From: Marsupella aquatica
Taxonomy: Eukaryota; Marchantiophyta
DNA length: 64,000 nucleotides
Direction: 5' to 3'
Assembly (NCBI GenBank): GCA_973895155.1
Contig: OZ316895.1
Span: forward strand, 6,262,001 to 6,326,000
Shown: positions 1 through 10,114 of the stretch, piece by piece
Position numbering within the stretch: position 1 is the stretch's first letter
Layout: the number at the start of each line of letters is the position of its first letter
The notes under the pieces: generated by a model
What the model saw: only the letters and a program-made list of their open reading frames with translations
Told to the model about the DNA's origin: nothing
The model's database searches: none
Program-made: the position numbers and the translations under genes

Positions 1-455
1 CTGCGGAATGAGGGGAGAGTGCCCCTCACCACTTTATTTATAGTGCACACCAAGAGGGCATGGATCAAGCCCAAGCACTTGGATGAAGGCCAAGTGTCAA
101 ACATCTAATACCTAAGAGTGTGCTAGTACTATTCATAGTTGGTGAAACTACTTTTAGTAGGTGGAACTACTATGCGTTGGTGGACCTACTATGCGTTGGT
201 GGACCTATTGTGCATTGGTAGAACTACTATGCGCTGGTGGACCTACTGTGCGTTGGTAGAACCACTATGCGTTGGTGAATATTATTGTAGTTGGTGGAAC
301 TACTCACATGCATTGGTGGAACTTCTATAGTCCGTTAATATAGCTAAAGAAGTTTAATAAAGTTTAAATTTAATAATTTAACTACTAAATTACTTATATA
401 ATCTATAGCATATTAAAATAAACAATTTTTTTATAACTTAAGAGAAAATCATGAC
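1..455 (-). repeat. 3' LTR of the gypsy element (partial)
   Basis: This segment matches 7281-7755 almost base for base. The match ends at ATGACA (450-455) just beside a purine-rich tract on the minus strand. The full LTR seen at the other end is 1159 bp, so about 700 bp of this copy lie left of the window. It is 20 bp shorter over the aligned part because it has one fewer copy of the internal minisatellite unit. Confidence 0.92.
150..315. repeat. LTR minisatellite, about 20-bp unit
   Basis: Imperfect tandem copies of a unit close to CTATGCGTTGGTGGACCTA run through this part of the left LTR, with variants such as TGCATTGGTAGAA and TGCGCTGGTGGA. The matching array in the right LTR has one additional unit. 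Confidence 0.85.
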
Positions 456-470
456 ACATCACCCCTACCA
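456..470 (-). other. Polypurine tract of the gypsy element
   Basis: On the minus strand the sequence directly before the 3' LTR is GGTAGGGGTGATG, a purine run in the position where plus-strand DNA synthesis is primed in LTR retrotransposons. Confidence 0.65.
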
Positions 471-509
471 AACCTGTGCATCCTCCGGTATGCACCACAC
501 CTAGAATCG

Positions 510-1712
510 CTACATGTCTTCTTCATCTAAAGCCTCATAGTCGTCGGGTTCAAACTCTTTTTCTGTCACAAATCGAGTTCGTCGTTTAAACAATTTCACT
601 CGCTTCCCTGCATAGGGATTACGATGAATTGCTCCATCAAGTTCTCTTACCACATATGTTGCATTAGGACGAACCTCCTCCACCACAAATGGTCCTCTCC
701 AACGACGTGCAAACTTCTTTAGAGTAGAATGTTGCTGTTCCAACCCTCCCTCATAGATCAAGACCCAATCTCCATTTTGGATGGGAATTGGTCTCAAACG
801 ATGGGTCTTGTCAAATCGTTCCTTATTCTTCTCACGAGCCTCCTTTAGCCTTAGTAACGCCTCCTCAATCTTCTCCTTGGTCTGGCTAAAGTGCTCAATC
901 CTTCGCTCCAGCAACTTTTCTCGGGAGATTCTATCTTGCCATTCAATCATCCTTCAACTCTGAACATTTTCCTCAATCGACATCAAAGGCAAATGTCCAT
1001 AGACTAATTCGGCAGGCGTAATTCCTGTTGTGGTAGTGCATGTCATTTGATCTGCCAAAAGAGCAAATGGTAGAAGATTGGGCCAAAGCGATGGTTTTCC
1101 TCGGCAAGATTTCACCAAGGCATTCACTATCGGTGGGTGCCCTTGCTCAATCTTTCCATTTCCTTCTGGGTTGTAGGCAGTAGTGAGTTTGAGCTTGATG
1201 TTGAACCGGTCGAAAAATTCTGCAGCCTCTTCGGAATTCAGCTCTCCTCTATCTGCTCTCATTTGCACAAAACAACCATGACGTGCTATAACATCTTCAA
1301 GTATGAACCTGCATACTGCTTCTGTAGTGTTAGAGGTTAAAGCCCTTCCTTCAACATAAGAAGATAAATCTTCTCTTGCAAGGACAAGGTACTTTGCCCC
1401 CCTAATTCCCCGTGGCATGTGCACCACATCTACTGCCCACTGAAAATGTAAAGAAAGAGGACTAGTGGGATTAAGTCCATCTCTAAACCGAACTTTAGAG
1501 TAATACTGACAACTCTCACAAGATCCAACATAGGATTTTACATCCACATACATGCCTGACCACCAGTACCACCTTTGAACCCGCTCATAGGTAGCTCTAA
1601 CTCCTCGATGTCCTGCTTCAACAATATCATGAGAATCCCATAAGACTCTCTTCTTCTCTTCATCTGTATCAAGAACTTTCTTCTTCTCTTCATCTTCAAA
1701 GACTTTCTCCAT
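510..1712 (-). pseudogene. Integrase of the gypsy element, one in-frame stop
   Basis: Integrase inserts the reverse-transcribed DNA into the host chromosome. The upstream part (954-1712) has the zinc-binding HHCC region (His28, His36, Cys65, Cys68 counted from the first Met of this frame). It also has a catalytic triad consistent with D,D-35-E at about Asp94, Asp154 and Glu189. A TGA at 954-956 interrupts the frame; the same frame then continues to 510 with the C-terminal SH3-like region, including a GPF motif typical of the gypsy GPY/F module. The end is acidic (EPDDYEALDEEDM). No chromodomain is visible. The start of the domain must be reached by a frame change from the RT frame near 1640-1720, since that frame overlaps this one. 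It looks like a lightly damaged, formerly functional enzyme. Confidence 0.88.
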
Positions 1713-3841
1713 AAAACACCATCCTTGAGCATGAACTTGTAAGCCTTCTTCCGTAATTGTTGAAACTTCTCTTCTATCATTTCAACAGGCCTTTGAAGAG
1801 TACTAAGGTACCTTCCAATCAAGAGCAACTCTCCAGAATAGAGCTCCTCTCGAAATGTTAAGACCTCAAACTCTCCAATCATCACTTGAACTGCCTCCAC
1901 TTCATTCTGATCATAGCGGGCTCTTGAAAGCATATCTGCTACTGGATTATCTTTTCCAGCAATGTGTCGAAGCTCGGGGTTGATCATCCTAATAAAAGCT
2001 ATCCAACGTAGCATAGCAATGTCTGGAGTATCACAGTTAGCAATCATCCCTAAAAGTGGTAAACAATCAGTCTCAAGAATGACTTGTGCTCCAATCAAGT
2101 AGACTTTTTCTTGACACAAGGCTATCCTTGCTCCCCACAACTCTCGCTTGATTTGAGGGTAATGCCTTTGCCTTGCTGAAAAGATCTTAGCTCCAAACCT
2201 TGCTGCAAATCTTCTCCCCTCCTCATCATCTTGCCCTACCGCCCATCCAGCAGCATCAGGACTTGAATCTACAGTGACAATGATGGGTCTTCCATCATAG
2301 CATAAGGGACGTAAAACAAGGGGGCTAAGTAAGGCCTCCTTTAACTTTTGCATAGCCTCCTTATGTGCCTCTATCCAAACAAAGTGCACATTCTTCCTCA
2401 ATAATCCGTACAAAGGATCAGCAATATGTGCAAAGTGAGGAATCCAGATCCTATAGAACAAGCAAGCGCCAAGGAACCTTCGCACCTCCGAAGTTGTCCT
2501 ACAATCTTTCATCTGATTGATTGCATCTACTTTTCCTCCATTTGGCTTCCTCCCATAAACTCCACAAATTTGTCCTACAATTAGGACTTCACGAAGCCCA
2601 AATGAAGATTTCTCACCAGAAAGAGTGAGCCCAACCTCAATCAACCTCTTCAAGATTGCTTTCACATCTTGAATGTGCTCCCATACAAATTGTCGCAAAC
2701 CATCTTCACGTATAGTCTCATCTTTCTTTGTCTCCAAGCATCCCTTGATTGGCATATCATCAAGGAATGGCTGTGTCTTCTCTGGAATGAAACAGTGTAA
2801 TACCTTATTCATGGCATTCTGCATGTGAGCCATCGAGTTGGTTGCCCCTTGAGGCAAGGTACACATGCAAAGTAGCCCCAAAGGTGTCCTCATAGTGGTG
2901 ATATCTCTACTACTCTGAGCCAACTGAAACTGATCATAGCCTGAATAGAGGTCACCACATGAATAGATGGCTCTACCAGCAAATTTTTTCGCAAACTCAT
3001 CTACTATAGGTCCTATTCCAGTATTGCGAATAGTAACTTTGTTAGGTGGTTGCATGTCCTGAATAAATCTAAGTTTACCATTTTTCTTACGAATGGTAAA
3101 CCAACGATTAGAATAAGATGCATTTGTTCTTTCCAAAATCCTAGTGGAAAGCTTCTCCTTTAATAGATCAATAAGTTTAGGTAACAAAGCCTTGGGCACT
3201 GGAATGGGTTTCAAGTCCCAAGGAACATGCGGGACAGTGAAAATTACCATAGGAGTAACAACACTAGGATCCACACATCCCATCTCTTCAGGACAAAAGG
3301 CAAAAGCCTTATCATGCTCACCAATCATTTGCTGAAACTCTTCTCTCTCTTCTTTTGTCAGCAACCCATCATCACCAATCCTTAGTTGATTAAGGGTCTC
3401 CTTCGTGAATTTGTGGCCAATCTTAGTCCGATCTCTAAGACTGGTCTCTTTACCTGCCTTCTCCAAAATCTCCCTAGCATCCAAAGGTAAAGGAATTGCT
3501 GCTGGTCTCACTTTCTTCTCCACTGTTTTGTACTTGGTGTTGACCTCAACAAATTGAGATAACTCGCCATACAGCTCATGATTGATTTCCATATGAGCTT
3601 TCCCCTCTGAAAGACCTTCAATTATTTCTTTCAAAGATATTTCTACTCCTTCTTCATCTAGAAGGCCTTCAATCTCTTCACTTTCCTCTAGCAATCCATG
3701 TATTTGCATAGTATCCTCAATCCTTGCAATTTTCTTTTTGAATTTTTTAGTAGCTTCACACACTTTCACATAAGAAATTCGATAATGCAAGCTTTCACCT
3801 TCAAATGAGCTTGCCAACAAACTATTCACATTCCAAGTCAC
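1538..3841 (-). CDS. Reverse transcriptase and RNase H of the gypsy element
   Basis: This frame copies element RNA into DNA and removes the RNA strand. Reverse transcriptase spans roughly residues 210-430, with the motif PLGLLCMCTLPQGATNSM and the catalytic box FLDD at 359-362, where most relatives have YLDD or YIDD. RNase H follows at about 520-640, with Asp525, Glu567 and Asp592 as probable metal ligands. The stretch SARQRHYPQIKRELWGAR is typical of gypsy RNase H. The first 180 residues are a charged linker. The frame ends at 1538 in sequence that reads as integrase in another frame, so a 1-bp shift lies around 1640-1720. Upstream it overlaps the end of the protease frame in a different phase. 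No stop lies inside the RT-RH core. Confidence 0.92.
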   Translation of the reverse strand: MTWNVNSLLASSFEGESLHYRISYVKVCEATKKFKKKIARIEDTMQIHGLLEESEEIEGLLDEEGVEISLKEIIEGLSEGKAHMEINHELYGELSQFVEVNTKYKTVEKKVRPAAIPLPLDAREILEKAGKETSLRDRTKIGHKFTKETLNQLRIGDDGLLTKEEREEFQQMIGEHDKAFAFCPEEMGCVDPSVVTPMVIFTVPHVPWDLKPIPVPKALLPKLIDLLKEKLSTRILERTNASYSNRWFTIRKKNGKLRFIQDMQPPNKVTIRNTGIGPIVDEFAKKFAGRAIYSCGDLYSGYDQFQLAQSSRDITTMRTPLGLLCMCTLPQGATNSMAHMQNAMNKVLHCFIPEKTQPFLDDMPIKGCLETKKDETIREDGLRQFVWEHIQDVKAILKRLIEVGLTLSGEKSSFGLREVLIVGQICGVYGRKPNGGKVDAINQMKDCRTTSEVRRFLGACLFYRIWIPHFAHIADPLYGLLRKNVHFVWIEAHKEAMQKLKEALLSPLVLRPLCYDGRPIIVTVDSSPDAAGWAVGQDDEEGRRFAARFGAKIFSARQRHYPQIKRELWGARIALCQEKVYLIGAQVILETDCLPLLGMIANCDTPDIAMLRWIAFIRMINPELRHIAGKDNPVADMLSRARYDQNEVEAVQVMIGEFEVLTFREELYSGELLLIGRYLSTLQRPVEMIEEKFQQLRKKAYKFMLKDGVLWRKSLKMKRRRKFLIQMKRRRESYGILMILLKQDIEELELPMSGFKGGTGGQACMWM

Positions 3842-3882
3842 CAGCGGGTCATTGGCAATGGCGCCCCGCCTTCCCGCATTGC

Positions 3883-5529
3883 TTAACGAGACGCCTTCCG
3901 GAAATCCTCATTTCCCTCCTTGGGTTCAGGTCCTCTCAACTCCTTCCGATTCCTCCAATGTCCAGGTTTCACTACAAGAAATTGGATAACCCGCAATTCA
4001 TCCCGACTCCTTACCTTTGCCATATGAGTGCCATCTGGTAGGACCTTGTATTCCATTCGAGCTTGAGTAATGTAAGGCTGCCCTAGAATGAGATCATAGG
4101 GCAAGCTATCATGCACAAAGATGTTAGTTGGTTCTATCACATGGCCAACCTTCACTGATACTCGGACAGGGCATCCTCCCCAAAGCATATTCTTTGAACG
4201 ATTGATTGAGTTGACAGACCATTGAGTATCACAATCAATCATCCATTGCCCAAGATCATAGATGCTTCTTGACATTAGATTCACCTCATATCCTGTGTCA
4301 ATCAATGCTCGAGCTTTGCCCTCCATTCCTACAAGCTCTACCTCCACAACTGAGCAAGTTCTTGCCCAAAACGGCTCCAAGATGGACTCCTTGTCGTCTC
4401 CTGAATCAGAATTCTTCATAGTTGAAGCACACATGACCCACACACTTTGTGAGGCCTTGAGCACCTCTTCATGACTAATTTTTGCCATATCTTGGGTCAC
4501 TGCAAATCCTGTTGTTGCTTTCGCCAATAGTTTCCACCTCTCCAATACCTCAACTCCTGACATCGTTGGTTCAGGAACTTCCTTTGCTGAAGACCCTAGC
4601 ATCTGTGGTCTAGGGATCTTCTCCGCATTTACTTGATACACTTCACACTCCACACTGGCCTGAGAAACAATTGAACCTTCTCCATCTTCATCAACATCAG
4701 AAAAAACCTCCATTCCCAAGGCATGAGGTCCTTCCTTGTAAAATCGCTTTCGTTTCACCTTTGCAAGTAATGCATCTTGAGCCTTGGAGTTCATGCAAGC
4801 AAAAAACTCCTCATTGGTGACTCCGCTCACCTCCGCTTTCCAAAACTTCTCAGCAACTTGATCATACGCAATGTGTTGCTCAACATCTCTTCCAAGGACC
4901 CAACCAGGTCCTTTCTTTTCCACCTTCTCTTTTTTTACCACTTCCATCTCCTTTGAGGATGAAGGAGTCGAAGTAGGCTCCTTTGTTGTACTTCCTCTAT
5001 CTTCAAATCGAACACTCCTCCTTGTTGGGACTCTTGATGATGGCTGCAAAATAGAGGGTCCAAGCTCAACCTTTTGTTTTCCTTTGGCACGTTCTTCCAA
5101 AGGTTCCGACGACTTTCGTTTCTCCTCTACCATAGAATCCCATAGAGATCCCACTTCTGCAGTGAAAGAAGAGATCAACACTGGATCACTCCAACCTGAC
5201 TTCCTCCTTACAAACTCTGCTAGTCTCTTCTTGTCTGTCTCTGTTGATGAAGAACTCCCAAAGAGGGTGTAAACATCTGCTTCATGCTCATCCTGATCTC
5301 CAAAAGCTGCTGCAATGGCTGAAGTATGATGTTCAGTCATTCTTCTCTCCACCAACACCTTCATACCGCCCTTGTTTGTGTTTACTGGAATAAGCTCTCC
5401 TGAATCATGATAAGCAAGCTTTCTTATGCCATCATGATCAATGAACTTGACTCTTCTCTCTCTCAGAGCAACATAAAGCTCTCCACATTCACGCCTTGAG
5501 TGCTCCTTACTATCACACCAAATACAATT
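3883..5529 (-). CDS. Zinc knuckle and aspartic protease region of the gypsy element
   Basis: The frame is open directly after a TAG at 5530-5532 and runs to TAA at 3883-3885. It opens with a perfect CX2CX4HX4C zinc knuckle (CIWCDSKEHSRREC), the nucleic-acid-binding motif usually at the end of Gag. A long serine- and lysine-rich linker follows. Near residues 345-440 (counted from the Met at 5364) there is a retropepsin-like fold with the active-site triplet DTG in ALIDTGYEVNLMS, then LILGQPYI, matching the usual ILG/LLG strand. This protease would cut the polyprotein. The separation of the knuckle from the rest of Gag by a single in-frame amber codon is odd; it may be a mutation or, less likely, a readthrough signal. 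Confidence 0.82.
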   Translation of the reverse strand, partial: NCIWCDSKEHSRRECGELYVALRERRVKFIDHDGIRKLAYHDSGELIPVNTNKGGMKVLVERRMTEHHTSAIAAAFGDQDEHEADVYTLFGSSSSTETDKKRLAEFVRRKSGWSDPVLISSFTAEVGSLWDSMVEEKRKSSEPLEERAKGKQKVELGPSILQPSSRVPTRRSVRFEDRGSTTKEPTSTPSSSKEMEVVKKEKVEKKGPGWVLGRDVEQHIAYDQVAEKFWKAEVSGVTNEEFFACMNSKAQDALLAKVKRKRFYKEGPHALGMEVFSDVDEDGEGSIVSQASVECEVYQVNAEKIPRPQMLGSSAKEVPEPTMSGVEVLERWKLLAKATTGFAVTQDMAKISHEEVLKASQSVWVMCASTMKNSDSGDDKESILEPFWARTCSVVEVELVGMEGKARALIDTGYEVNLMSRSIYDLGQWMIDCDTQWSVNSINRSKNMLWGGCPVRVSVKVGHVIEPTNIFVHDSLPYDLILGQPYITQARMEYKVLPDGTHMAKVRSRDELRVIQFLVVKPGHWRNRKELRGPEPKEGNEDFRKASR

Positions 5530-6450
5530 CTAACTCCTTGCTCCGCCAATGGAACTCCCAGCTCCTGGACCACCTCTTGACGCTGATTTTGATGCACCTC
5601 CTCCCATCTGCTCGAAGGCTTGGGTGGCAAGAATGGTAAGATTTTTTATGAGTTCAGACAACTCATCCATTTTGTCCATGCTTTTCTCACCCCTACCAGT
5701 TGTTGACTCTATTTTCTCCATTCTCCTCATAGAAGTCACAGGTGCAACCGCATGTAGAGCACCTTCATGACTCAGCTTCTTTCTTCTATGCTTTTGGCTG
5801 ACCCTAAGCACAGCAATCTCAATCTCCTCCCAAGTTGATGGACTGGCTCCACGACTTGGGTTCATCAATTCCAGAGCAAGCTCCAACTCGTCTTGAAGCT
5901 TCTCATCAGCAGCTCGGATAAGTAAAGTAGCCTTCTGTACCTTGATAACTTTAGAACCAATCTCAGGAAGCTGATTGAACTTCTTCGTAAACTCCCTTAT
6001 CAGTTCTTGAGGTCCCAACTTCTTGCTTCTATCGGCCACCCAATCAAGGAAAGATGCTTGAGTAACTCGATCTGGATCTTCAAGCTGAAATTCTTCTTTC
6101 ATCTTCAACTCAAAGACCTTCCATGCTTTCTCCCCAGTAGCTCCATCTATCAAGGTAGTAACAATTCCCTTGAGTTCAGGTTCTACTAAAGATACAAACT
6201 CCTTGACTGCAACTTCTGCATCAATCTTATGAATTGCAGCCTCCGTCCAGTACCCCTTGAGATACTTGGTTACATTTCGCCCATCAAATTCTCCTTGCTT
6301 GGTAAGAACCGAGTGTAGGTACTTCGTGGTCCTACCAAGCAACTCCTTCTTCTTGTTCTCCTCCATCTCCTTCTCCTTCATTCCATGTAAGTAAGCAGCA
6401 ATCAAGGATGAAAACCTCTCCATGTCAGTTGGCTTCATCTCAGTTCCCAT
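5530..6450 (-). CDS. Gag (capsid-like) of the gypsy element
   Basis: Gag forms the particle in which reverse transcription takes place. I place the start at the ATG at 6448-6450 (MGTEMKPTDMERF), giving 306 residues; the frame is open a little further but only through a non-ATG codon. A lysine/glutamate-rich helix occurs early. It is followed by a Retrotrans_gag-like block with W in GYWTEAAIHKID, then FLDWVADRSKKLGPQELIRE and an FTKKFNQLP segment. The tail is Gly/Ser-rich. The frame ends at TAG 5530-5532; the zinc knuckle that should complete Gag lies just beyond in the same phase. The position next to the primer binding site fits the first gene of the element. Confidence 0.85.
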   Translation of the reverse strand: MGTEMKPTDMERFSSLIAAYLHGMKEKEMEENKKKELLGRTTKYLHSVLTKQGEFDGRNVTKYLKGYWTEAAIHKIDAEVAVKEFVSLVEPELKGIVTTLIDGATGEKAWKVFELKMKEEFQLEDPDRVTQASFLDWVADRSKKLGPQELIREFTKKFNQLPEIGSKVIKVQKATLLIRAADEKLQDELELALELMNPSRGASPSTWEEIEIAVLRVSQKHRRKKLSHEGALHAVAPVTSMRRMEKIESTTGRGEKSMDKMDELSELIKNLTILATQAFEQMGGGASKSASRGGPGAGSSIGGARS

Positions 6451-6574
6451 GATTGCAATTCTTCCCTCTTGACTTAATAATATAAACAAGTTAAGAACTC
6501 AAAGTTCCAAAACCATATCTCTCTTCATCCAATAGAACTCAAACATGCACAAGCTAACTTCCAAATCCAGCGAT

Positions 6575-6592
6575 TCCCCAGTATGGTCGCCA
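6575..6592 (-). other. Primer binding site of the gypsy element
   Basis: Four bases inside the 5' LTR, the minus strand reads TGGCGACCATACTGGGG. A TGGCGACY..CTGGGG pattern recurs at this place in many plant gypsy elements. It marks the 5' LTR boundary at 6597. I did not identify the primer tRNA. Confidence 0.7.
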
Positions 6593-6596
6593 CTTA

Positions 6597-7755
6597 TGTC
6601 CGGGTGACCGTGTTTTCTGGCAAGAGCATGTTGGCTCTTTTGAAGTTAACCTTGCATGCTTATAAGTTCTACACTAAAATCAAAATGATAATTCTAGTAA
6701 CAAGGTTAGTGGATATTAAGAAAGGTTCAGATGAAACTAAAATACTGTTAAACCCTATTTCACCATACTTGCGGATCAACACATCACGAAAATTAGTTTT
6801 CTTACGACATATGATCCTAATATCTCCAAGAGAAAATGTAACAGGAATATCATTCGGACTCCTATTCAGATCCATGACTTCAATAAAGGACAAAGATTAT
6901 GCACTCCCACTCCTCTCGGTACGACACCACTGGGTATATTATTGGCTCGTTAGAAACCATAACAGCAGTTGCAAACTGAGCTCCAAAATGATAGGTTAGA
7001 TGTTGCCTCATAGATGGTTTGTCTAAAAGATGGACTCTAATCAAAAACGGATTACGAAGGGGAAGATCAGGGATAACTCTCTCTCCTGGATTCATGATGG
7101 CTCATCTATTCCTTTGCTATCCGGGCCAAAGGACGCCCCACCCCTATATTCCCAAAGAAACCTTATTCCCTAAGGTCCCATCTATAAATCTATCACTCAT
7201 TCCTTTGTTATCCGGGCCAAAGGACGCCCCACTACTATGTTCAAGGCACAAAAGAGCTTCACAACCTTGAATGATAAACACTGCGGAATGAGGGGAGAGT
7301 GCCCCTCACCACTTTATTTATAGTGCATACCAAGAGGGCATGGATCAAGCCCAAGCACTTGGATGAAGGCCAAGTGTCAAACATCTAATACCTAAGAGTG
7401 TGCTAGTACTATTCATAGTTGGTGAAACTACTTTTAGTAGGTGGAACTACCATGCGTTGGTGGAACTACTATGCGTTGGTGGACCTACTATGCGTTGGTG
7501 GACCTACTGTGCGTTGGTAGAACTACTATGCGCTGGTGGACCTACTGTGCGTTGGTAGAACCACTATGCGTTGGTGAATATTATTGTAGTTGGTGGAACT
7601 ACTCACATGCATTGGTGGAACTTCTATAGTCCGTTAATATAGCTAAAGAAGTTTAATAAAGTTTAAATTTAATAATTTAACTACTAAATTACTTATATAA
7701 TCTATAGCATATTAAAACAAACAATTTTTTTATAACTTAAAAGAAAATTACGACA
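6597..7755 (-). repeat. 5' LTR of the gypsy element (1159 bp)
   Basis: On the plus strand this LTR begins TGTCCGGG next to the primer binding site and ends TTACGACA, so the ends form a short TGTC/GACA inverted repeat. Its last 475 bp match the partial left LTR. It should contain the element's promoter. No convincing protein is encoded in it; the short frames through the minisatellite are artefacts of the repeat. Confidence 0.88.
7437..7632. repeat. LTR minisatellite, right copy with one extra unit
   Basis: This is the same 20-bp unit array as at 150-315. It contains an additional unit near 7450 (CATGCGTTGGTGGAACTAC) that accounts for the whole length difference between the two LTRs. Confidence 0.85.
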
Positions 7756-8213
7756 GCGGAGTGCCTTAGCCCGTTGCGACTGGGCCGACCCAGTGCTCAT
7801 GCCTAGGCCCTCAGGTCTCATCGCCGCTCGGGGCCCCCGACCGACCTAACTCGGATCGGGCCGTAACTTGCGCCTCAAGCGTCCGTTGCCCATGGCGTCA
7901 ACTCCATTGGGCTTGGGCCCAAGAGGAGCTCACACTCAAGCCCTCAGAACTCAAACTCCATCCGGAGGTCCGGACAACCATCCTTGAGCCCGGCCCATTT
8001 TGCCTTGACCCGACCAGCTATCAGCTAGTCCAAGTCCTTAGTGTGTGTCCCCAGCTTGGCTCCTTGCCTCGCTAGTGCCACGTCTCATTGCCCACAAGTC
8101 TCCCCATGCTAAGTCCTCCCCGGATGGCCTATCCGGGCCTGGACCATAAGGAAGCTCGGCGTCGGAGTCAGCGACATCGGAGCTAAGTGTTAAGGTAGTC
8201 GAGTTCCGCGACT
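7756..8213. other. GC-rich segment of unknown origin, no gene seen
   Basis: About 460 bp between the gypsy LTR and the truncated copia copy. It is much richer in G and C than its surroundings, with repeated GGCCC, CCCGACC and TCCGG words. There is no long reading frame. It ends in a sharp junction at 8214 where copia sequence begins mid-gene. It may be a fragment of another LTR element, but I could not match it to anything in the window. Confidence 0.5.
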
Positions 8214-9183
8214 GTCAAACACACTCCTGTAAAAACCTTGTGACTGAATCCAATCATCAAACTGTTTGTTCCACTGTCTTGGTGATTGCTTCAACCCATA
8301 CAAGGATTTCAGCAATCTACAAACCAGTTCCTTCTGTCCTCTCTTCACAAAACCTAGCGGCTATCTCATGAAGATCACCTCTTCCAAGGTGCCATAGAGG
8401 AAAGTTGTGACAACATCCATCTGATCTAGCAACAGACCAAACATTACAACAAGCACACACAATAGCCGTATTGTTGAGTACTTAGCAAATGGTGAAAAGA
8501 CCTCATTGTAATCCACACAATCATTTTTCCTGTGTGAATCCCTTGGCTACCAACCTAGCCTTGTAGACCTTTGATCCACCTCCCGTAGACTAATCCTTCA
8601 GCTTGTATATCCACTTGTTGTCCACCACTTGCTGTCCCTCAAGCAGCTTGACAAGCTTCCAAGTTTTGTTGTCCTTCAATGATTGCATCTTTGTTTGCAT
8701 TGTTGCAGTCCACTCCTGCTTCTCATTTGAAGCACTTGCCTCATGAAATGAAGAAAGTTTCCCTTCTTCCAAAACCAACGCATCACCCTCATCATCAGCT
8801 GCAAAATTGTCCTCTTGCAATTGAGATGAATCAACCCACTGTCCATACCTAGGAGGAGCGCGTACAATGCGACCAGATGTTCTTCTAGTTGATGACTCCG
8901 GTTGAATTGCATCTACTGGTACAATTTGAAGCTTGGCAGCATCCACTTGCTGCTCACCAGCATCAACAAACTCCTCTTGTTCCTCTGGCATAGGAACCAG
9001 CTCCATACTTGGAGCACCTCCTTCTCTCCGATCATGCATTTCATGATCAATCTCCCCCTCAACAAGATCCGAAATAGAAGATTTTCCTTTGTCAGTACAG
9101 AAGACCTGAGTATTCTCCCCCTCCTTCAATAATCTGGATTCATTGAAGAAAACATCCCTACTGACAACAAGGTTACAGGCAAT
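8214..9183 (-). pseudogene. Copia pol fragment: RT start and the variable linker
   Basis: This matches the young element from about 58387 to 59344. The best open part (8590-9231 frame) shows the acidic linker between integrase and RT, then the RT entry motif QVVDNKWIYKLKD. Lower coordinates continue into RT with stops and indels. The copia homology breaks at 9183, just after ACAGGCAAT. Confidence 0.88.
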
Positions 9184-9807
9184 CCTTGGGCCCTCACTAA
9201 GGGAAATGTAATGAGATATACCTGTGACCAAAGCCTTCTTAGGTACCCCTTGTTATATTTTGGAGGAACATTTAAATTTATCTTGTTTGTTCTAAAAAGA
9301 AATTTTAGTCCTATATAAAATCCTCCTAGGTAATTATAATCCTTGATATTTTAGGATTTACTATACCCTTCATTTGTTATAAAAACAAGGTTTAGATGAT
9401 GCATATAAGCATCTTCTTCACATCGGGCCGTCCATTCCAGGGCAACCTCCCATTGAACGACTCCAAGAACCCAAAACCCAGGTTACACCCAAATATGAGA
9501 GGGTTGGGGAGGAGGTTTAGGGTTTAGGGTTCTCGTGTGAGAACTGGTACAAGAGACTAACCCTATCATATACCCTAAACCAATGAGACTATGACTCAAA
9601 CTATGAGACGTGGACCAATCAAATGCTGACACCTATCATGGAGTATTTGCATACCCCACCAGCTAATGTATATAATGGGCAATCAAATTTACAATAGTCT
9701 TTATTCCTTCTAACCTAGACTACGCATATATGATGCCCTAGTTCATTCTAATGTTGTTCTAATATTATTTTCAAAATAGATTTAAAATACCCGTCTGACG
9801 TTTGCTA
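9184..9807. other. Non-copia filler at the inversion breakpoint
   Basis: About 620 bp unlike the young copia element, lying between the direct fragment and the inverted integrase fragment. It contains two adjacent TTTAGGG units near 9513. The word GGGCCCTCA occurs at both outer edges of the rearranged block (about 9190 and 10121). No gene is seen. Confidence 0.55.
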
Positions 9808-10114
9808 CTGTTAGAGCCATCACGGAGTATGTTGAGCCACTCAAGTTTATCACAAGAATTTTGGGCAGAAGCTGTAAATACTGCAACTTATTTGGAAAAT
9901 CTTTCTCCTTCTAGTGCAATCAATTTCAAAACGTTGTTTGAAATGCGTTATAAGCGGCAAGCAGACTATCATGGCTTGGTAGTGTTTGGAAGTGATGCAT
10001 ATGCTCTCACACCAAAGCAGAATATGACCAAATTGGATCCTACATCCAAGAAATATATTTTTCTTGGGTATCAGAGTGGTGTGAAGGCCTATAGGCTATG
10101 GGATCCTATTGCCT
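9808..10114 (+). pseudogene. Inverted copia integrase fragment
   Basis: The frame here runs on the plus strand, opposite to the rest of this copy. It reads SRSMLSHSSLSQEFWAEAVN and, further on, FLGYQSGVKAYRLWDPIAC. This is the C-terminal part of copia integrase, matching 59334-59650 of the young element in reverse orientation. It ends in ATTGCCTG, the reverse complement of the CAGGCAAT where the left fragment stops. Confidence 0.9.

Larger units (their letters stand above)
1..7755 (-). mobile_element. Ty3/gypsy LTR retrotransposon, left LTR truncated by window edge
   Basis: Read on the minus strand the order is 5' LTR (6597-7755), primer binding site, gag, zinc knuckle plus protease, reverse transcriptase, RNase H, integrase, polypurine tract and 3' LTR (1-455, incomplete). 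Protease-RT-RH-integrase order defines Ty3/gypsy. The two LTR copies align from position 1 against 7281 and from 455 against 7755, with near identity except for one extra 20-bp repeat unit in the right copy. The LTR starts TGTC and ends GACA, a short terminal inverted repeat. The genes carry two in-frame stops (5530-5532 and 954-956), a frame change near 1640-1720, and a frame overlap near 3841-3885. This copy is probably recent but coding-defective. The outer left target duplication lies outside the window. Confidence 0.93.

Noticed and set aside
150-315. CRISPR-like spaced repeats
   Set aside because: Units are contiguous without unique spacers, lie inside an LTR and occur in a plant-type genome.
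139-330. Trp/Tyr-rich frame in the gypsy LTR (also 7441-7629)
   Set aside because: A translation of the 20-bp minisatellite; not a gene.
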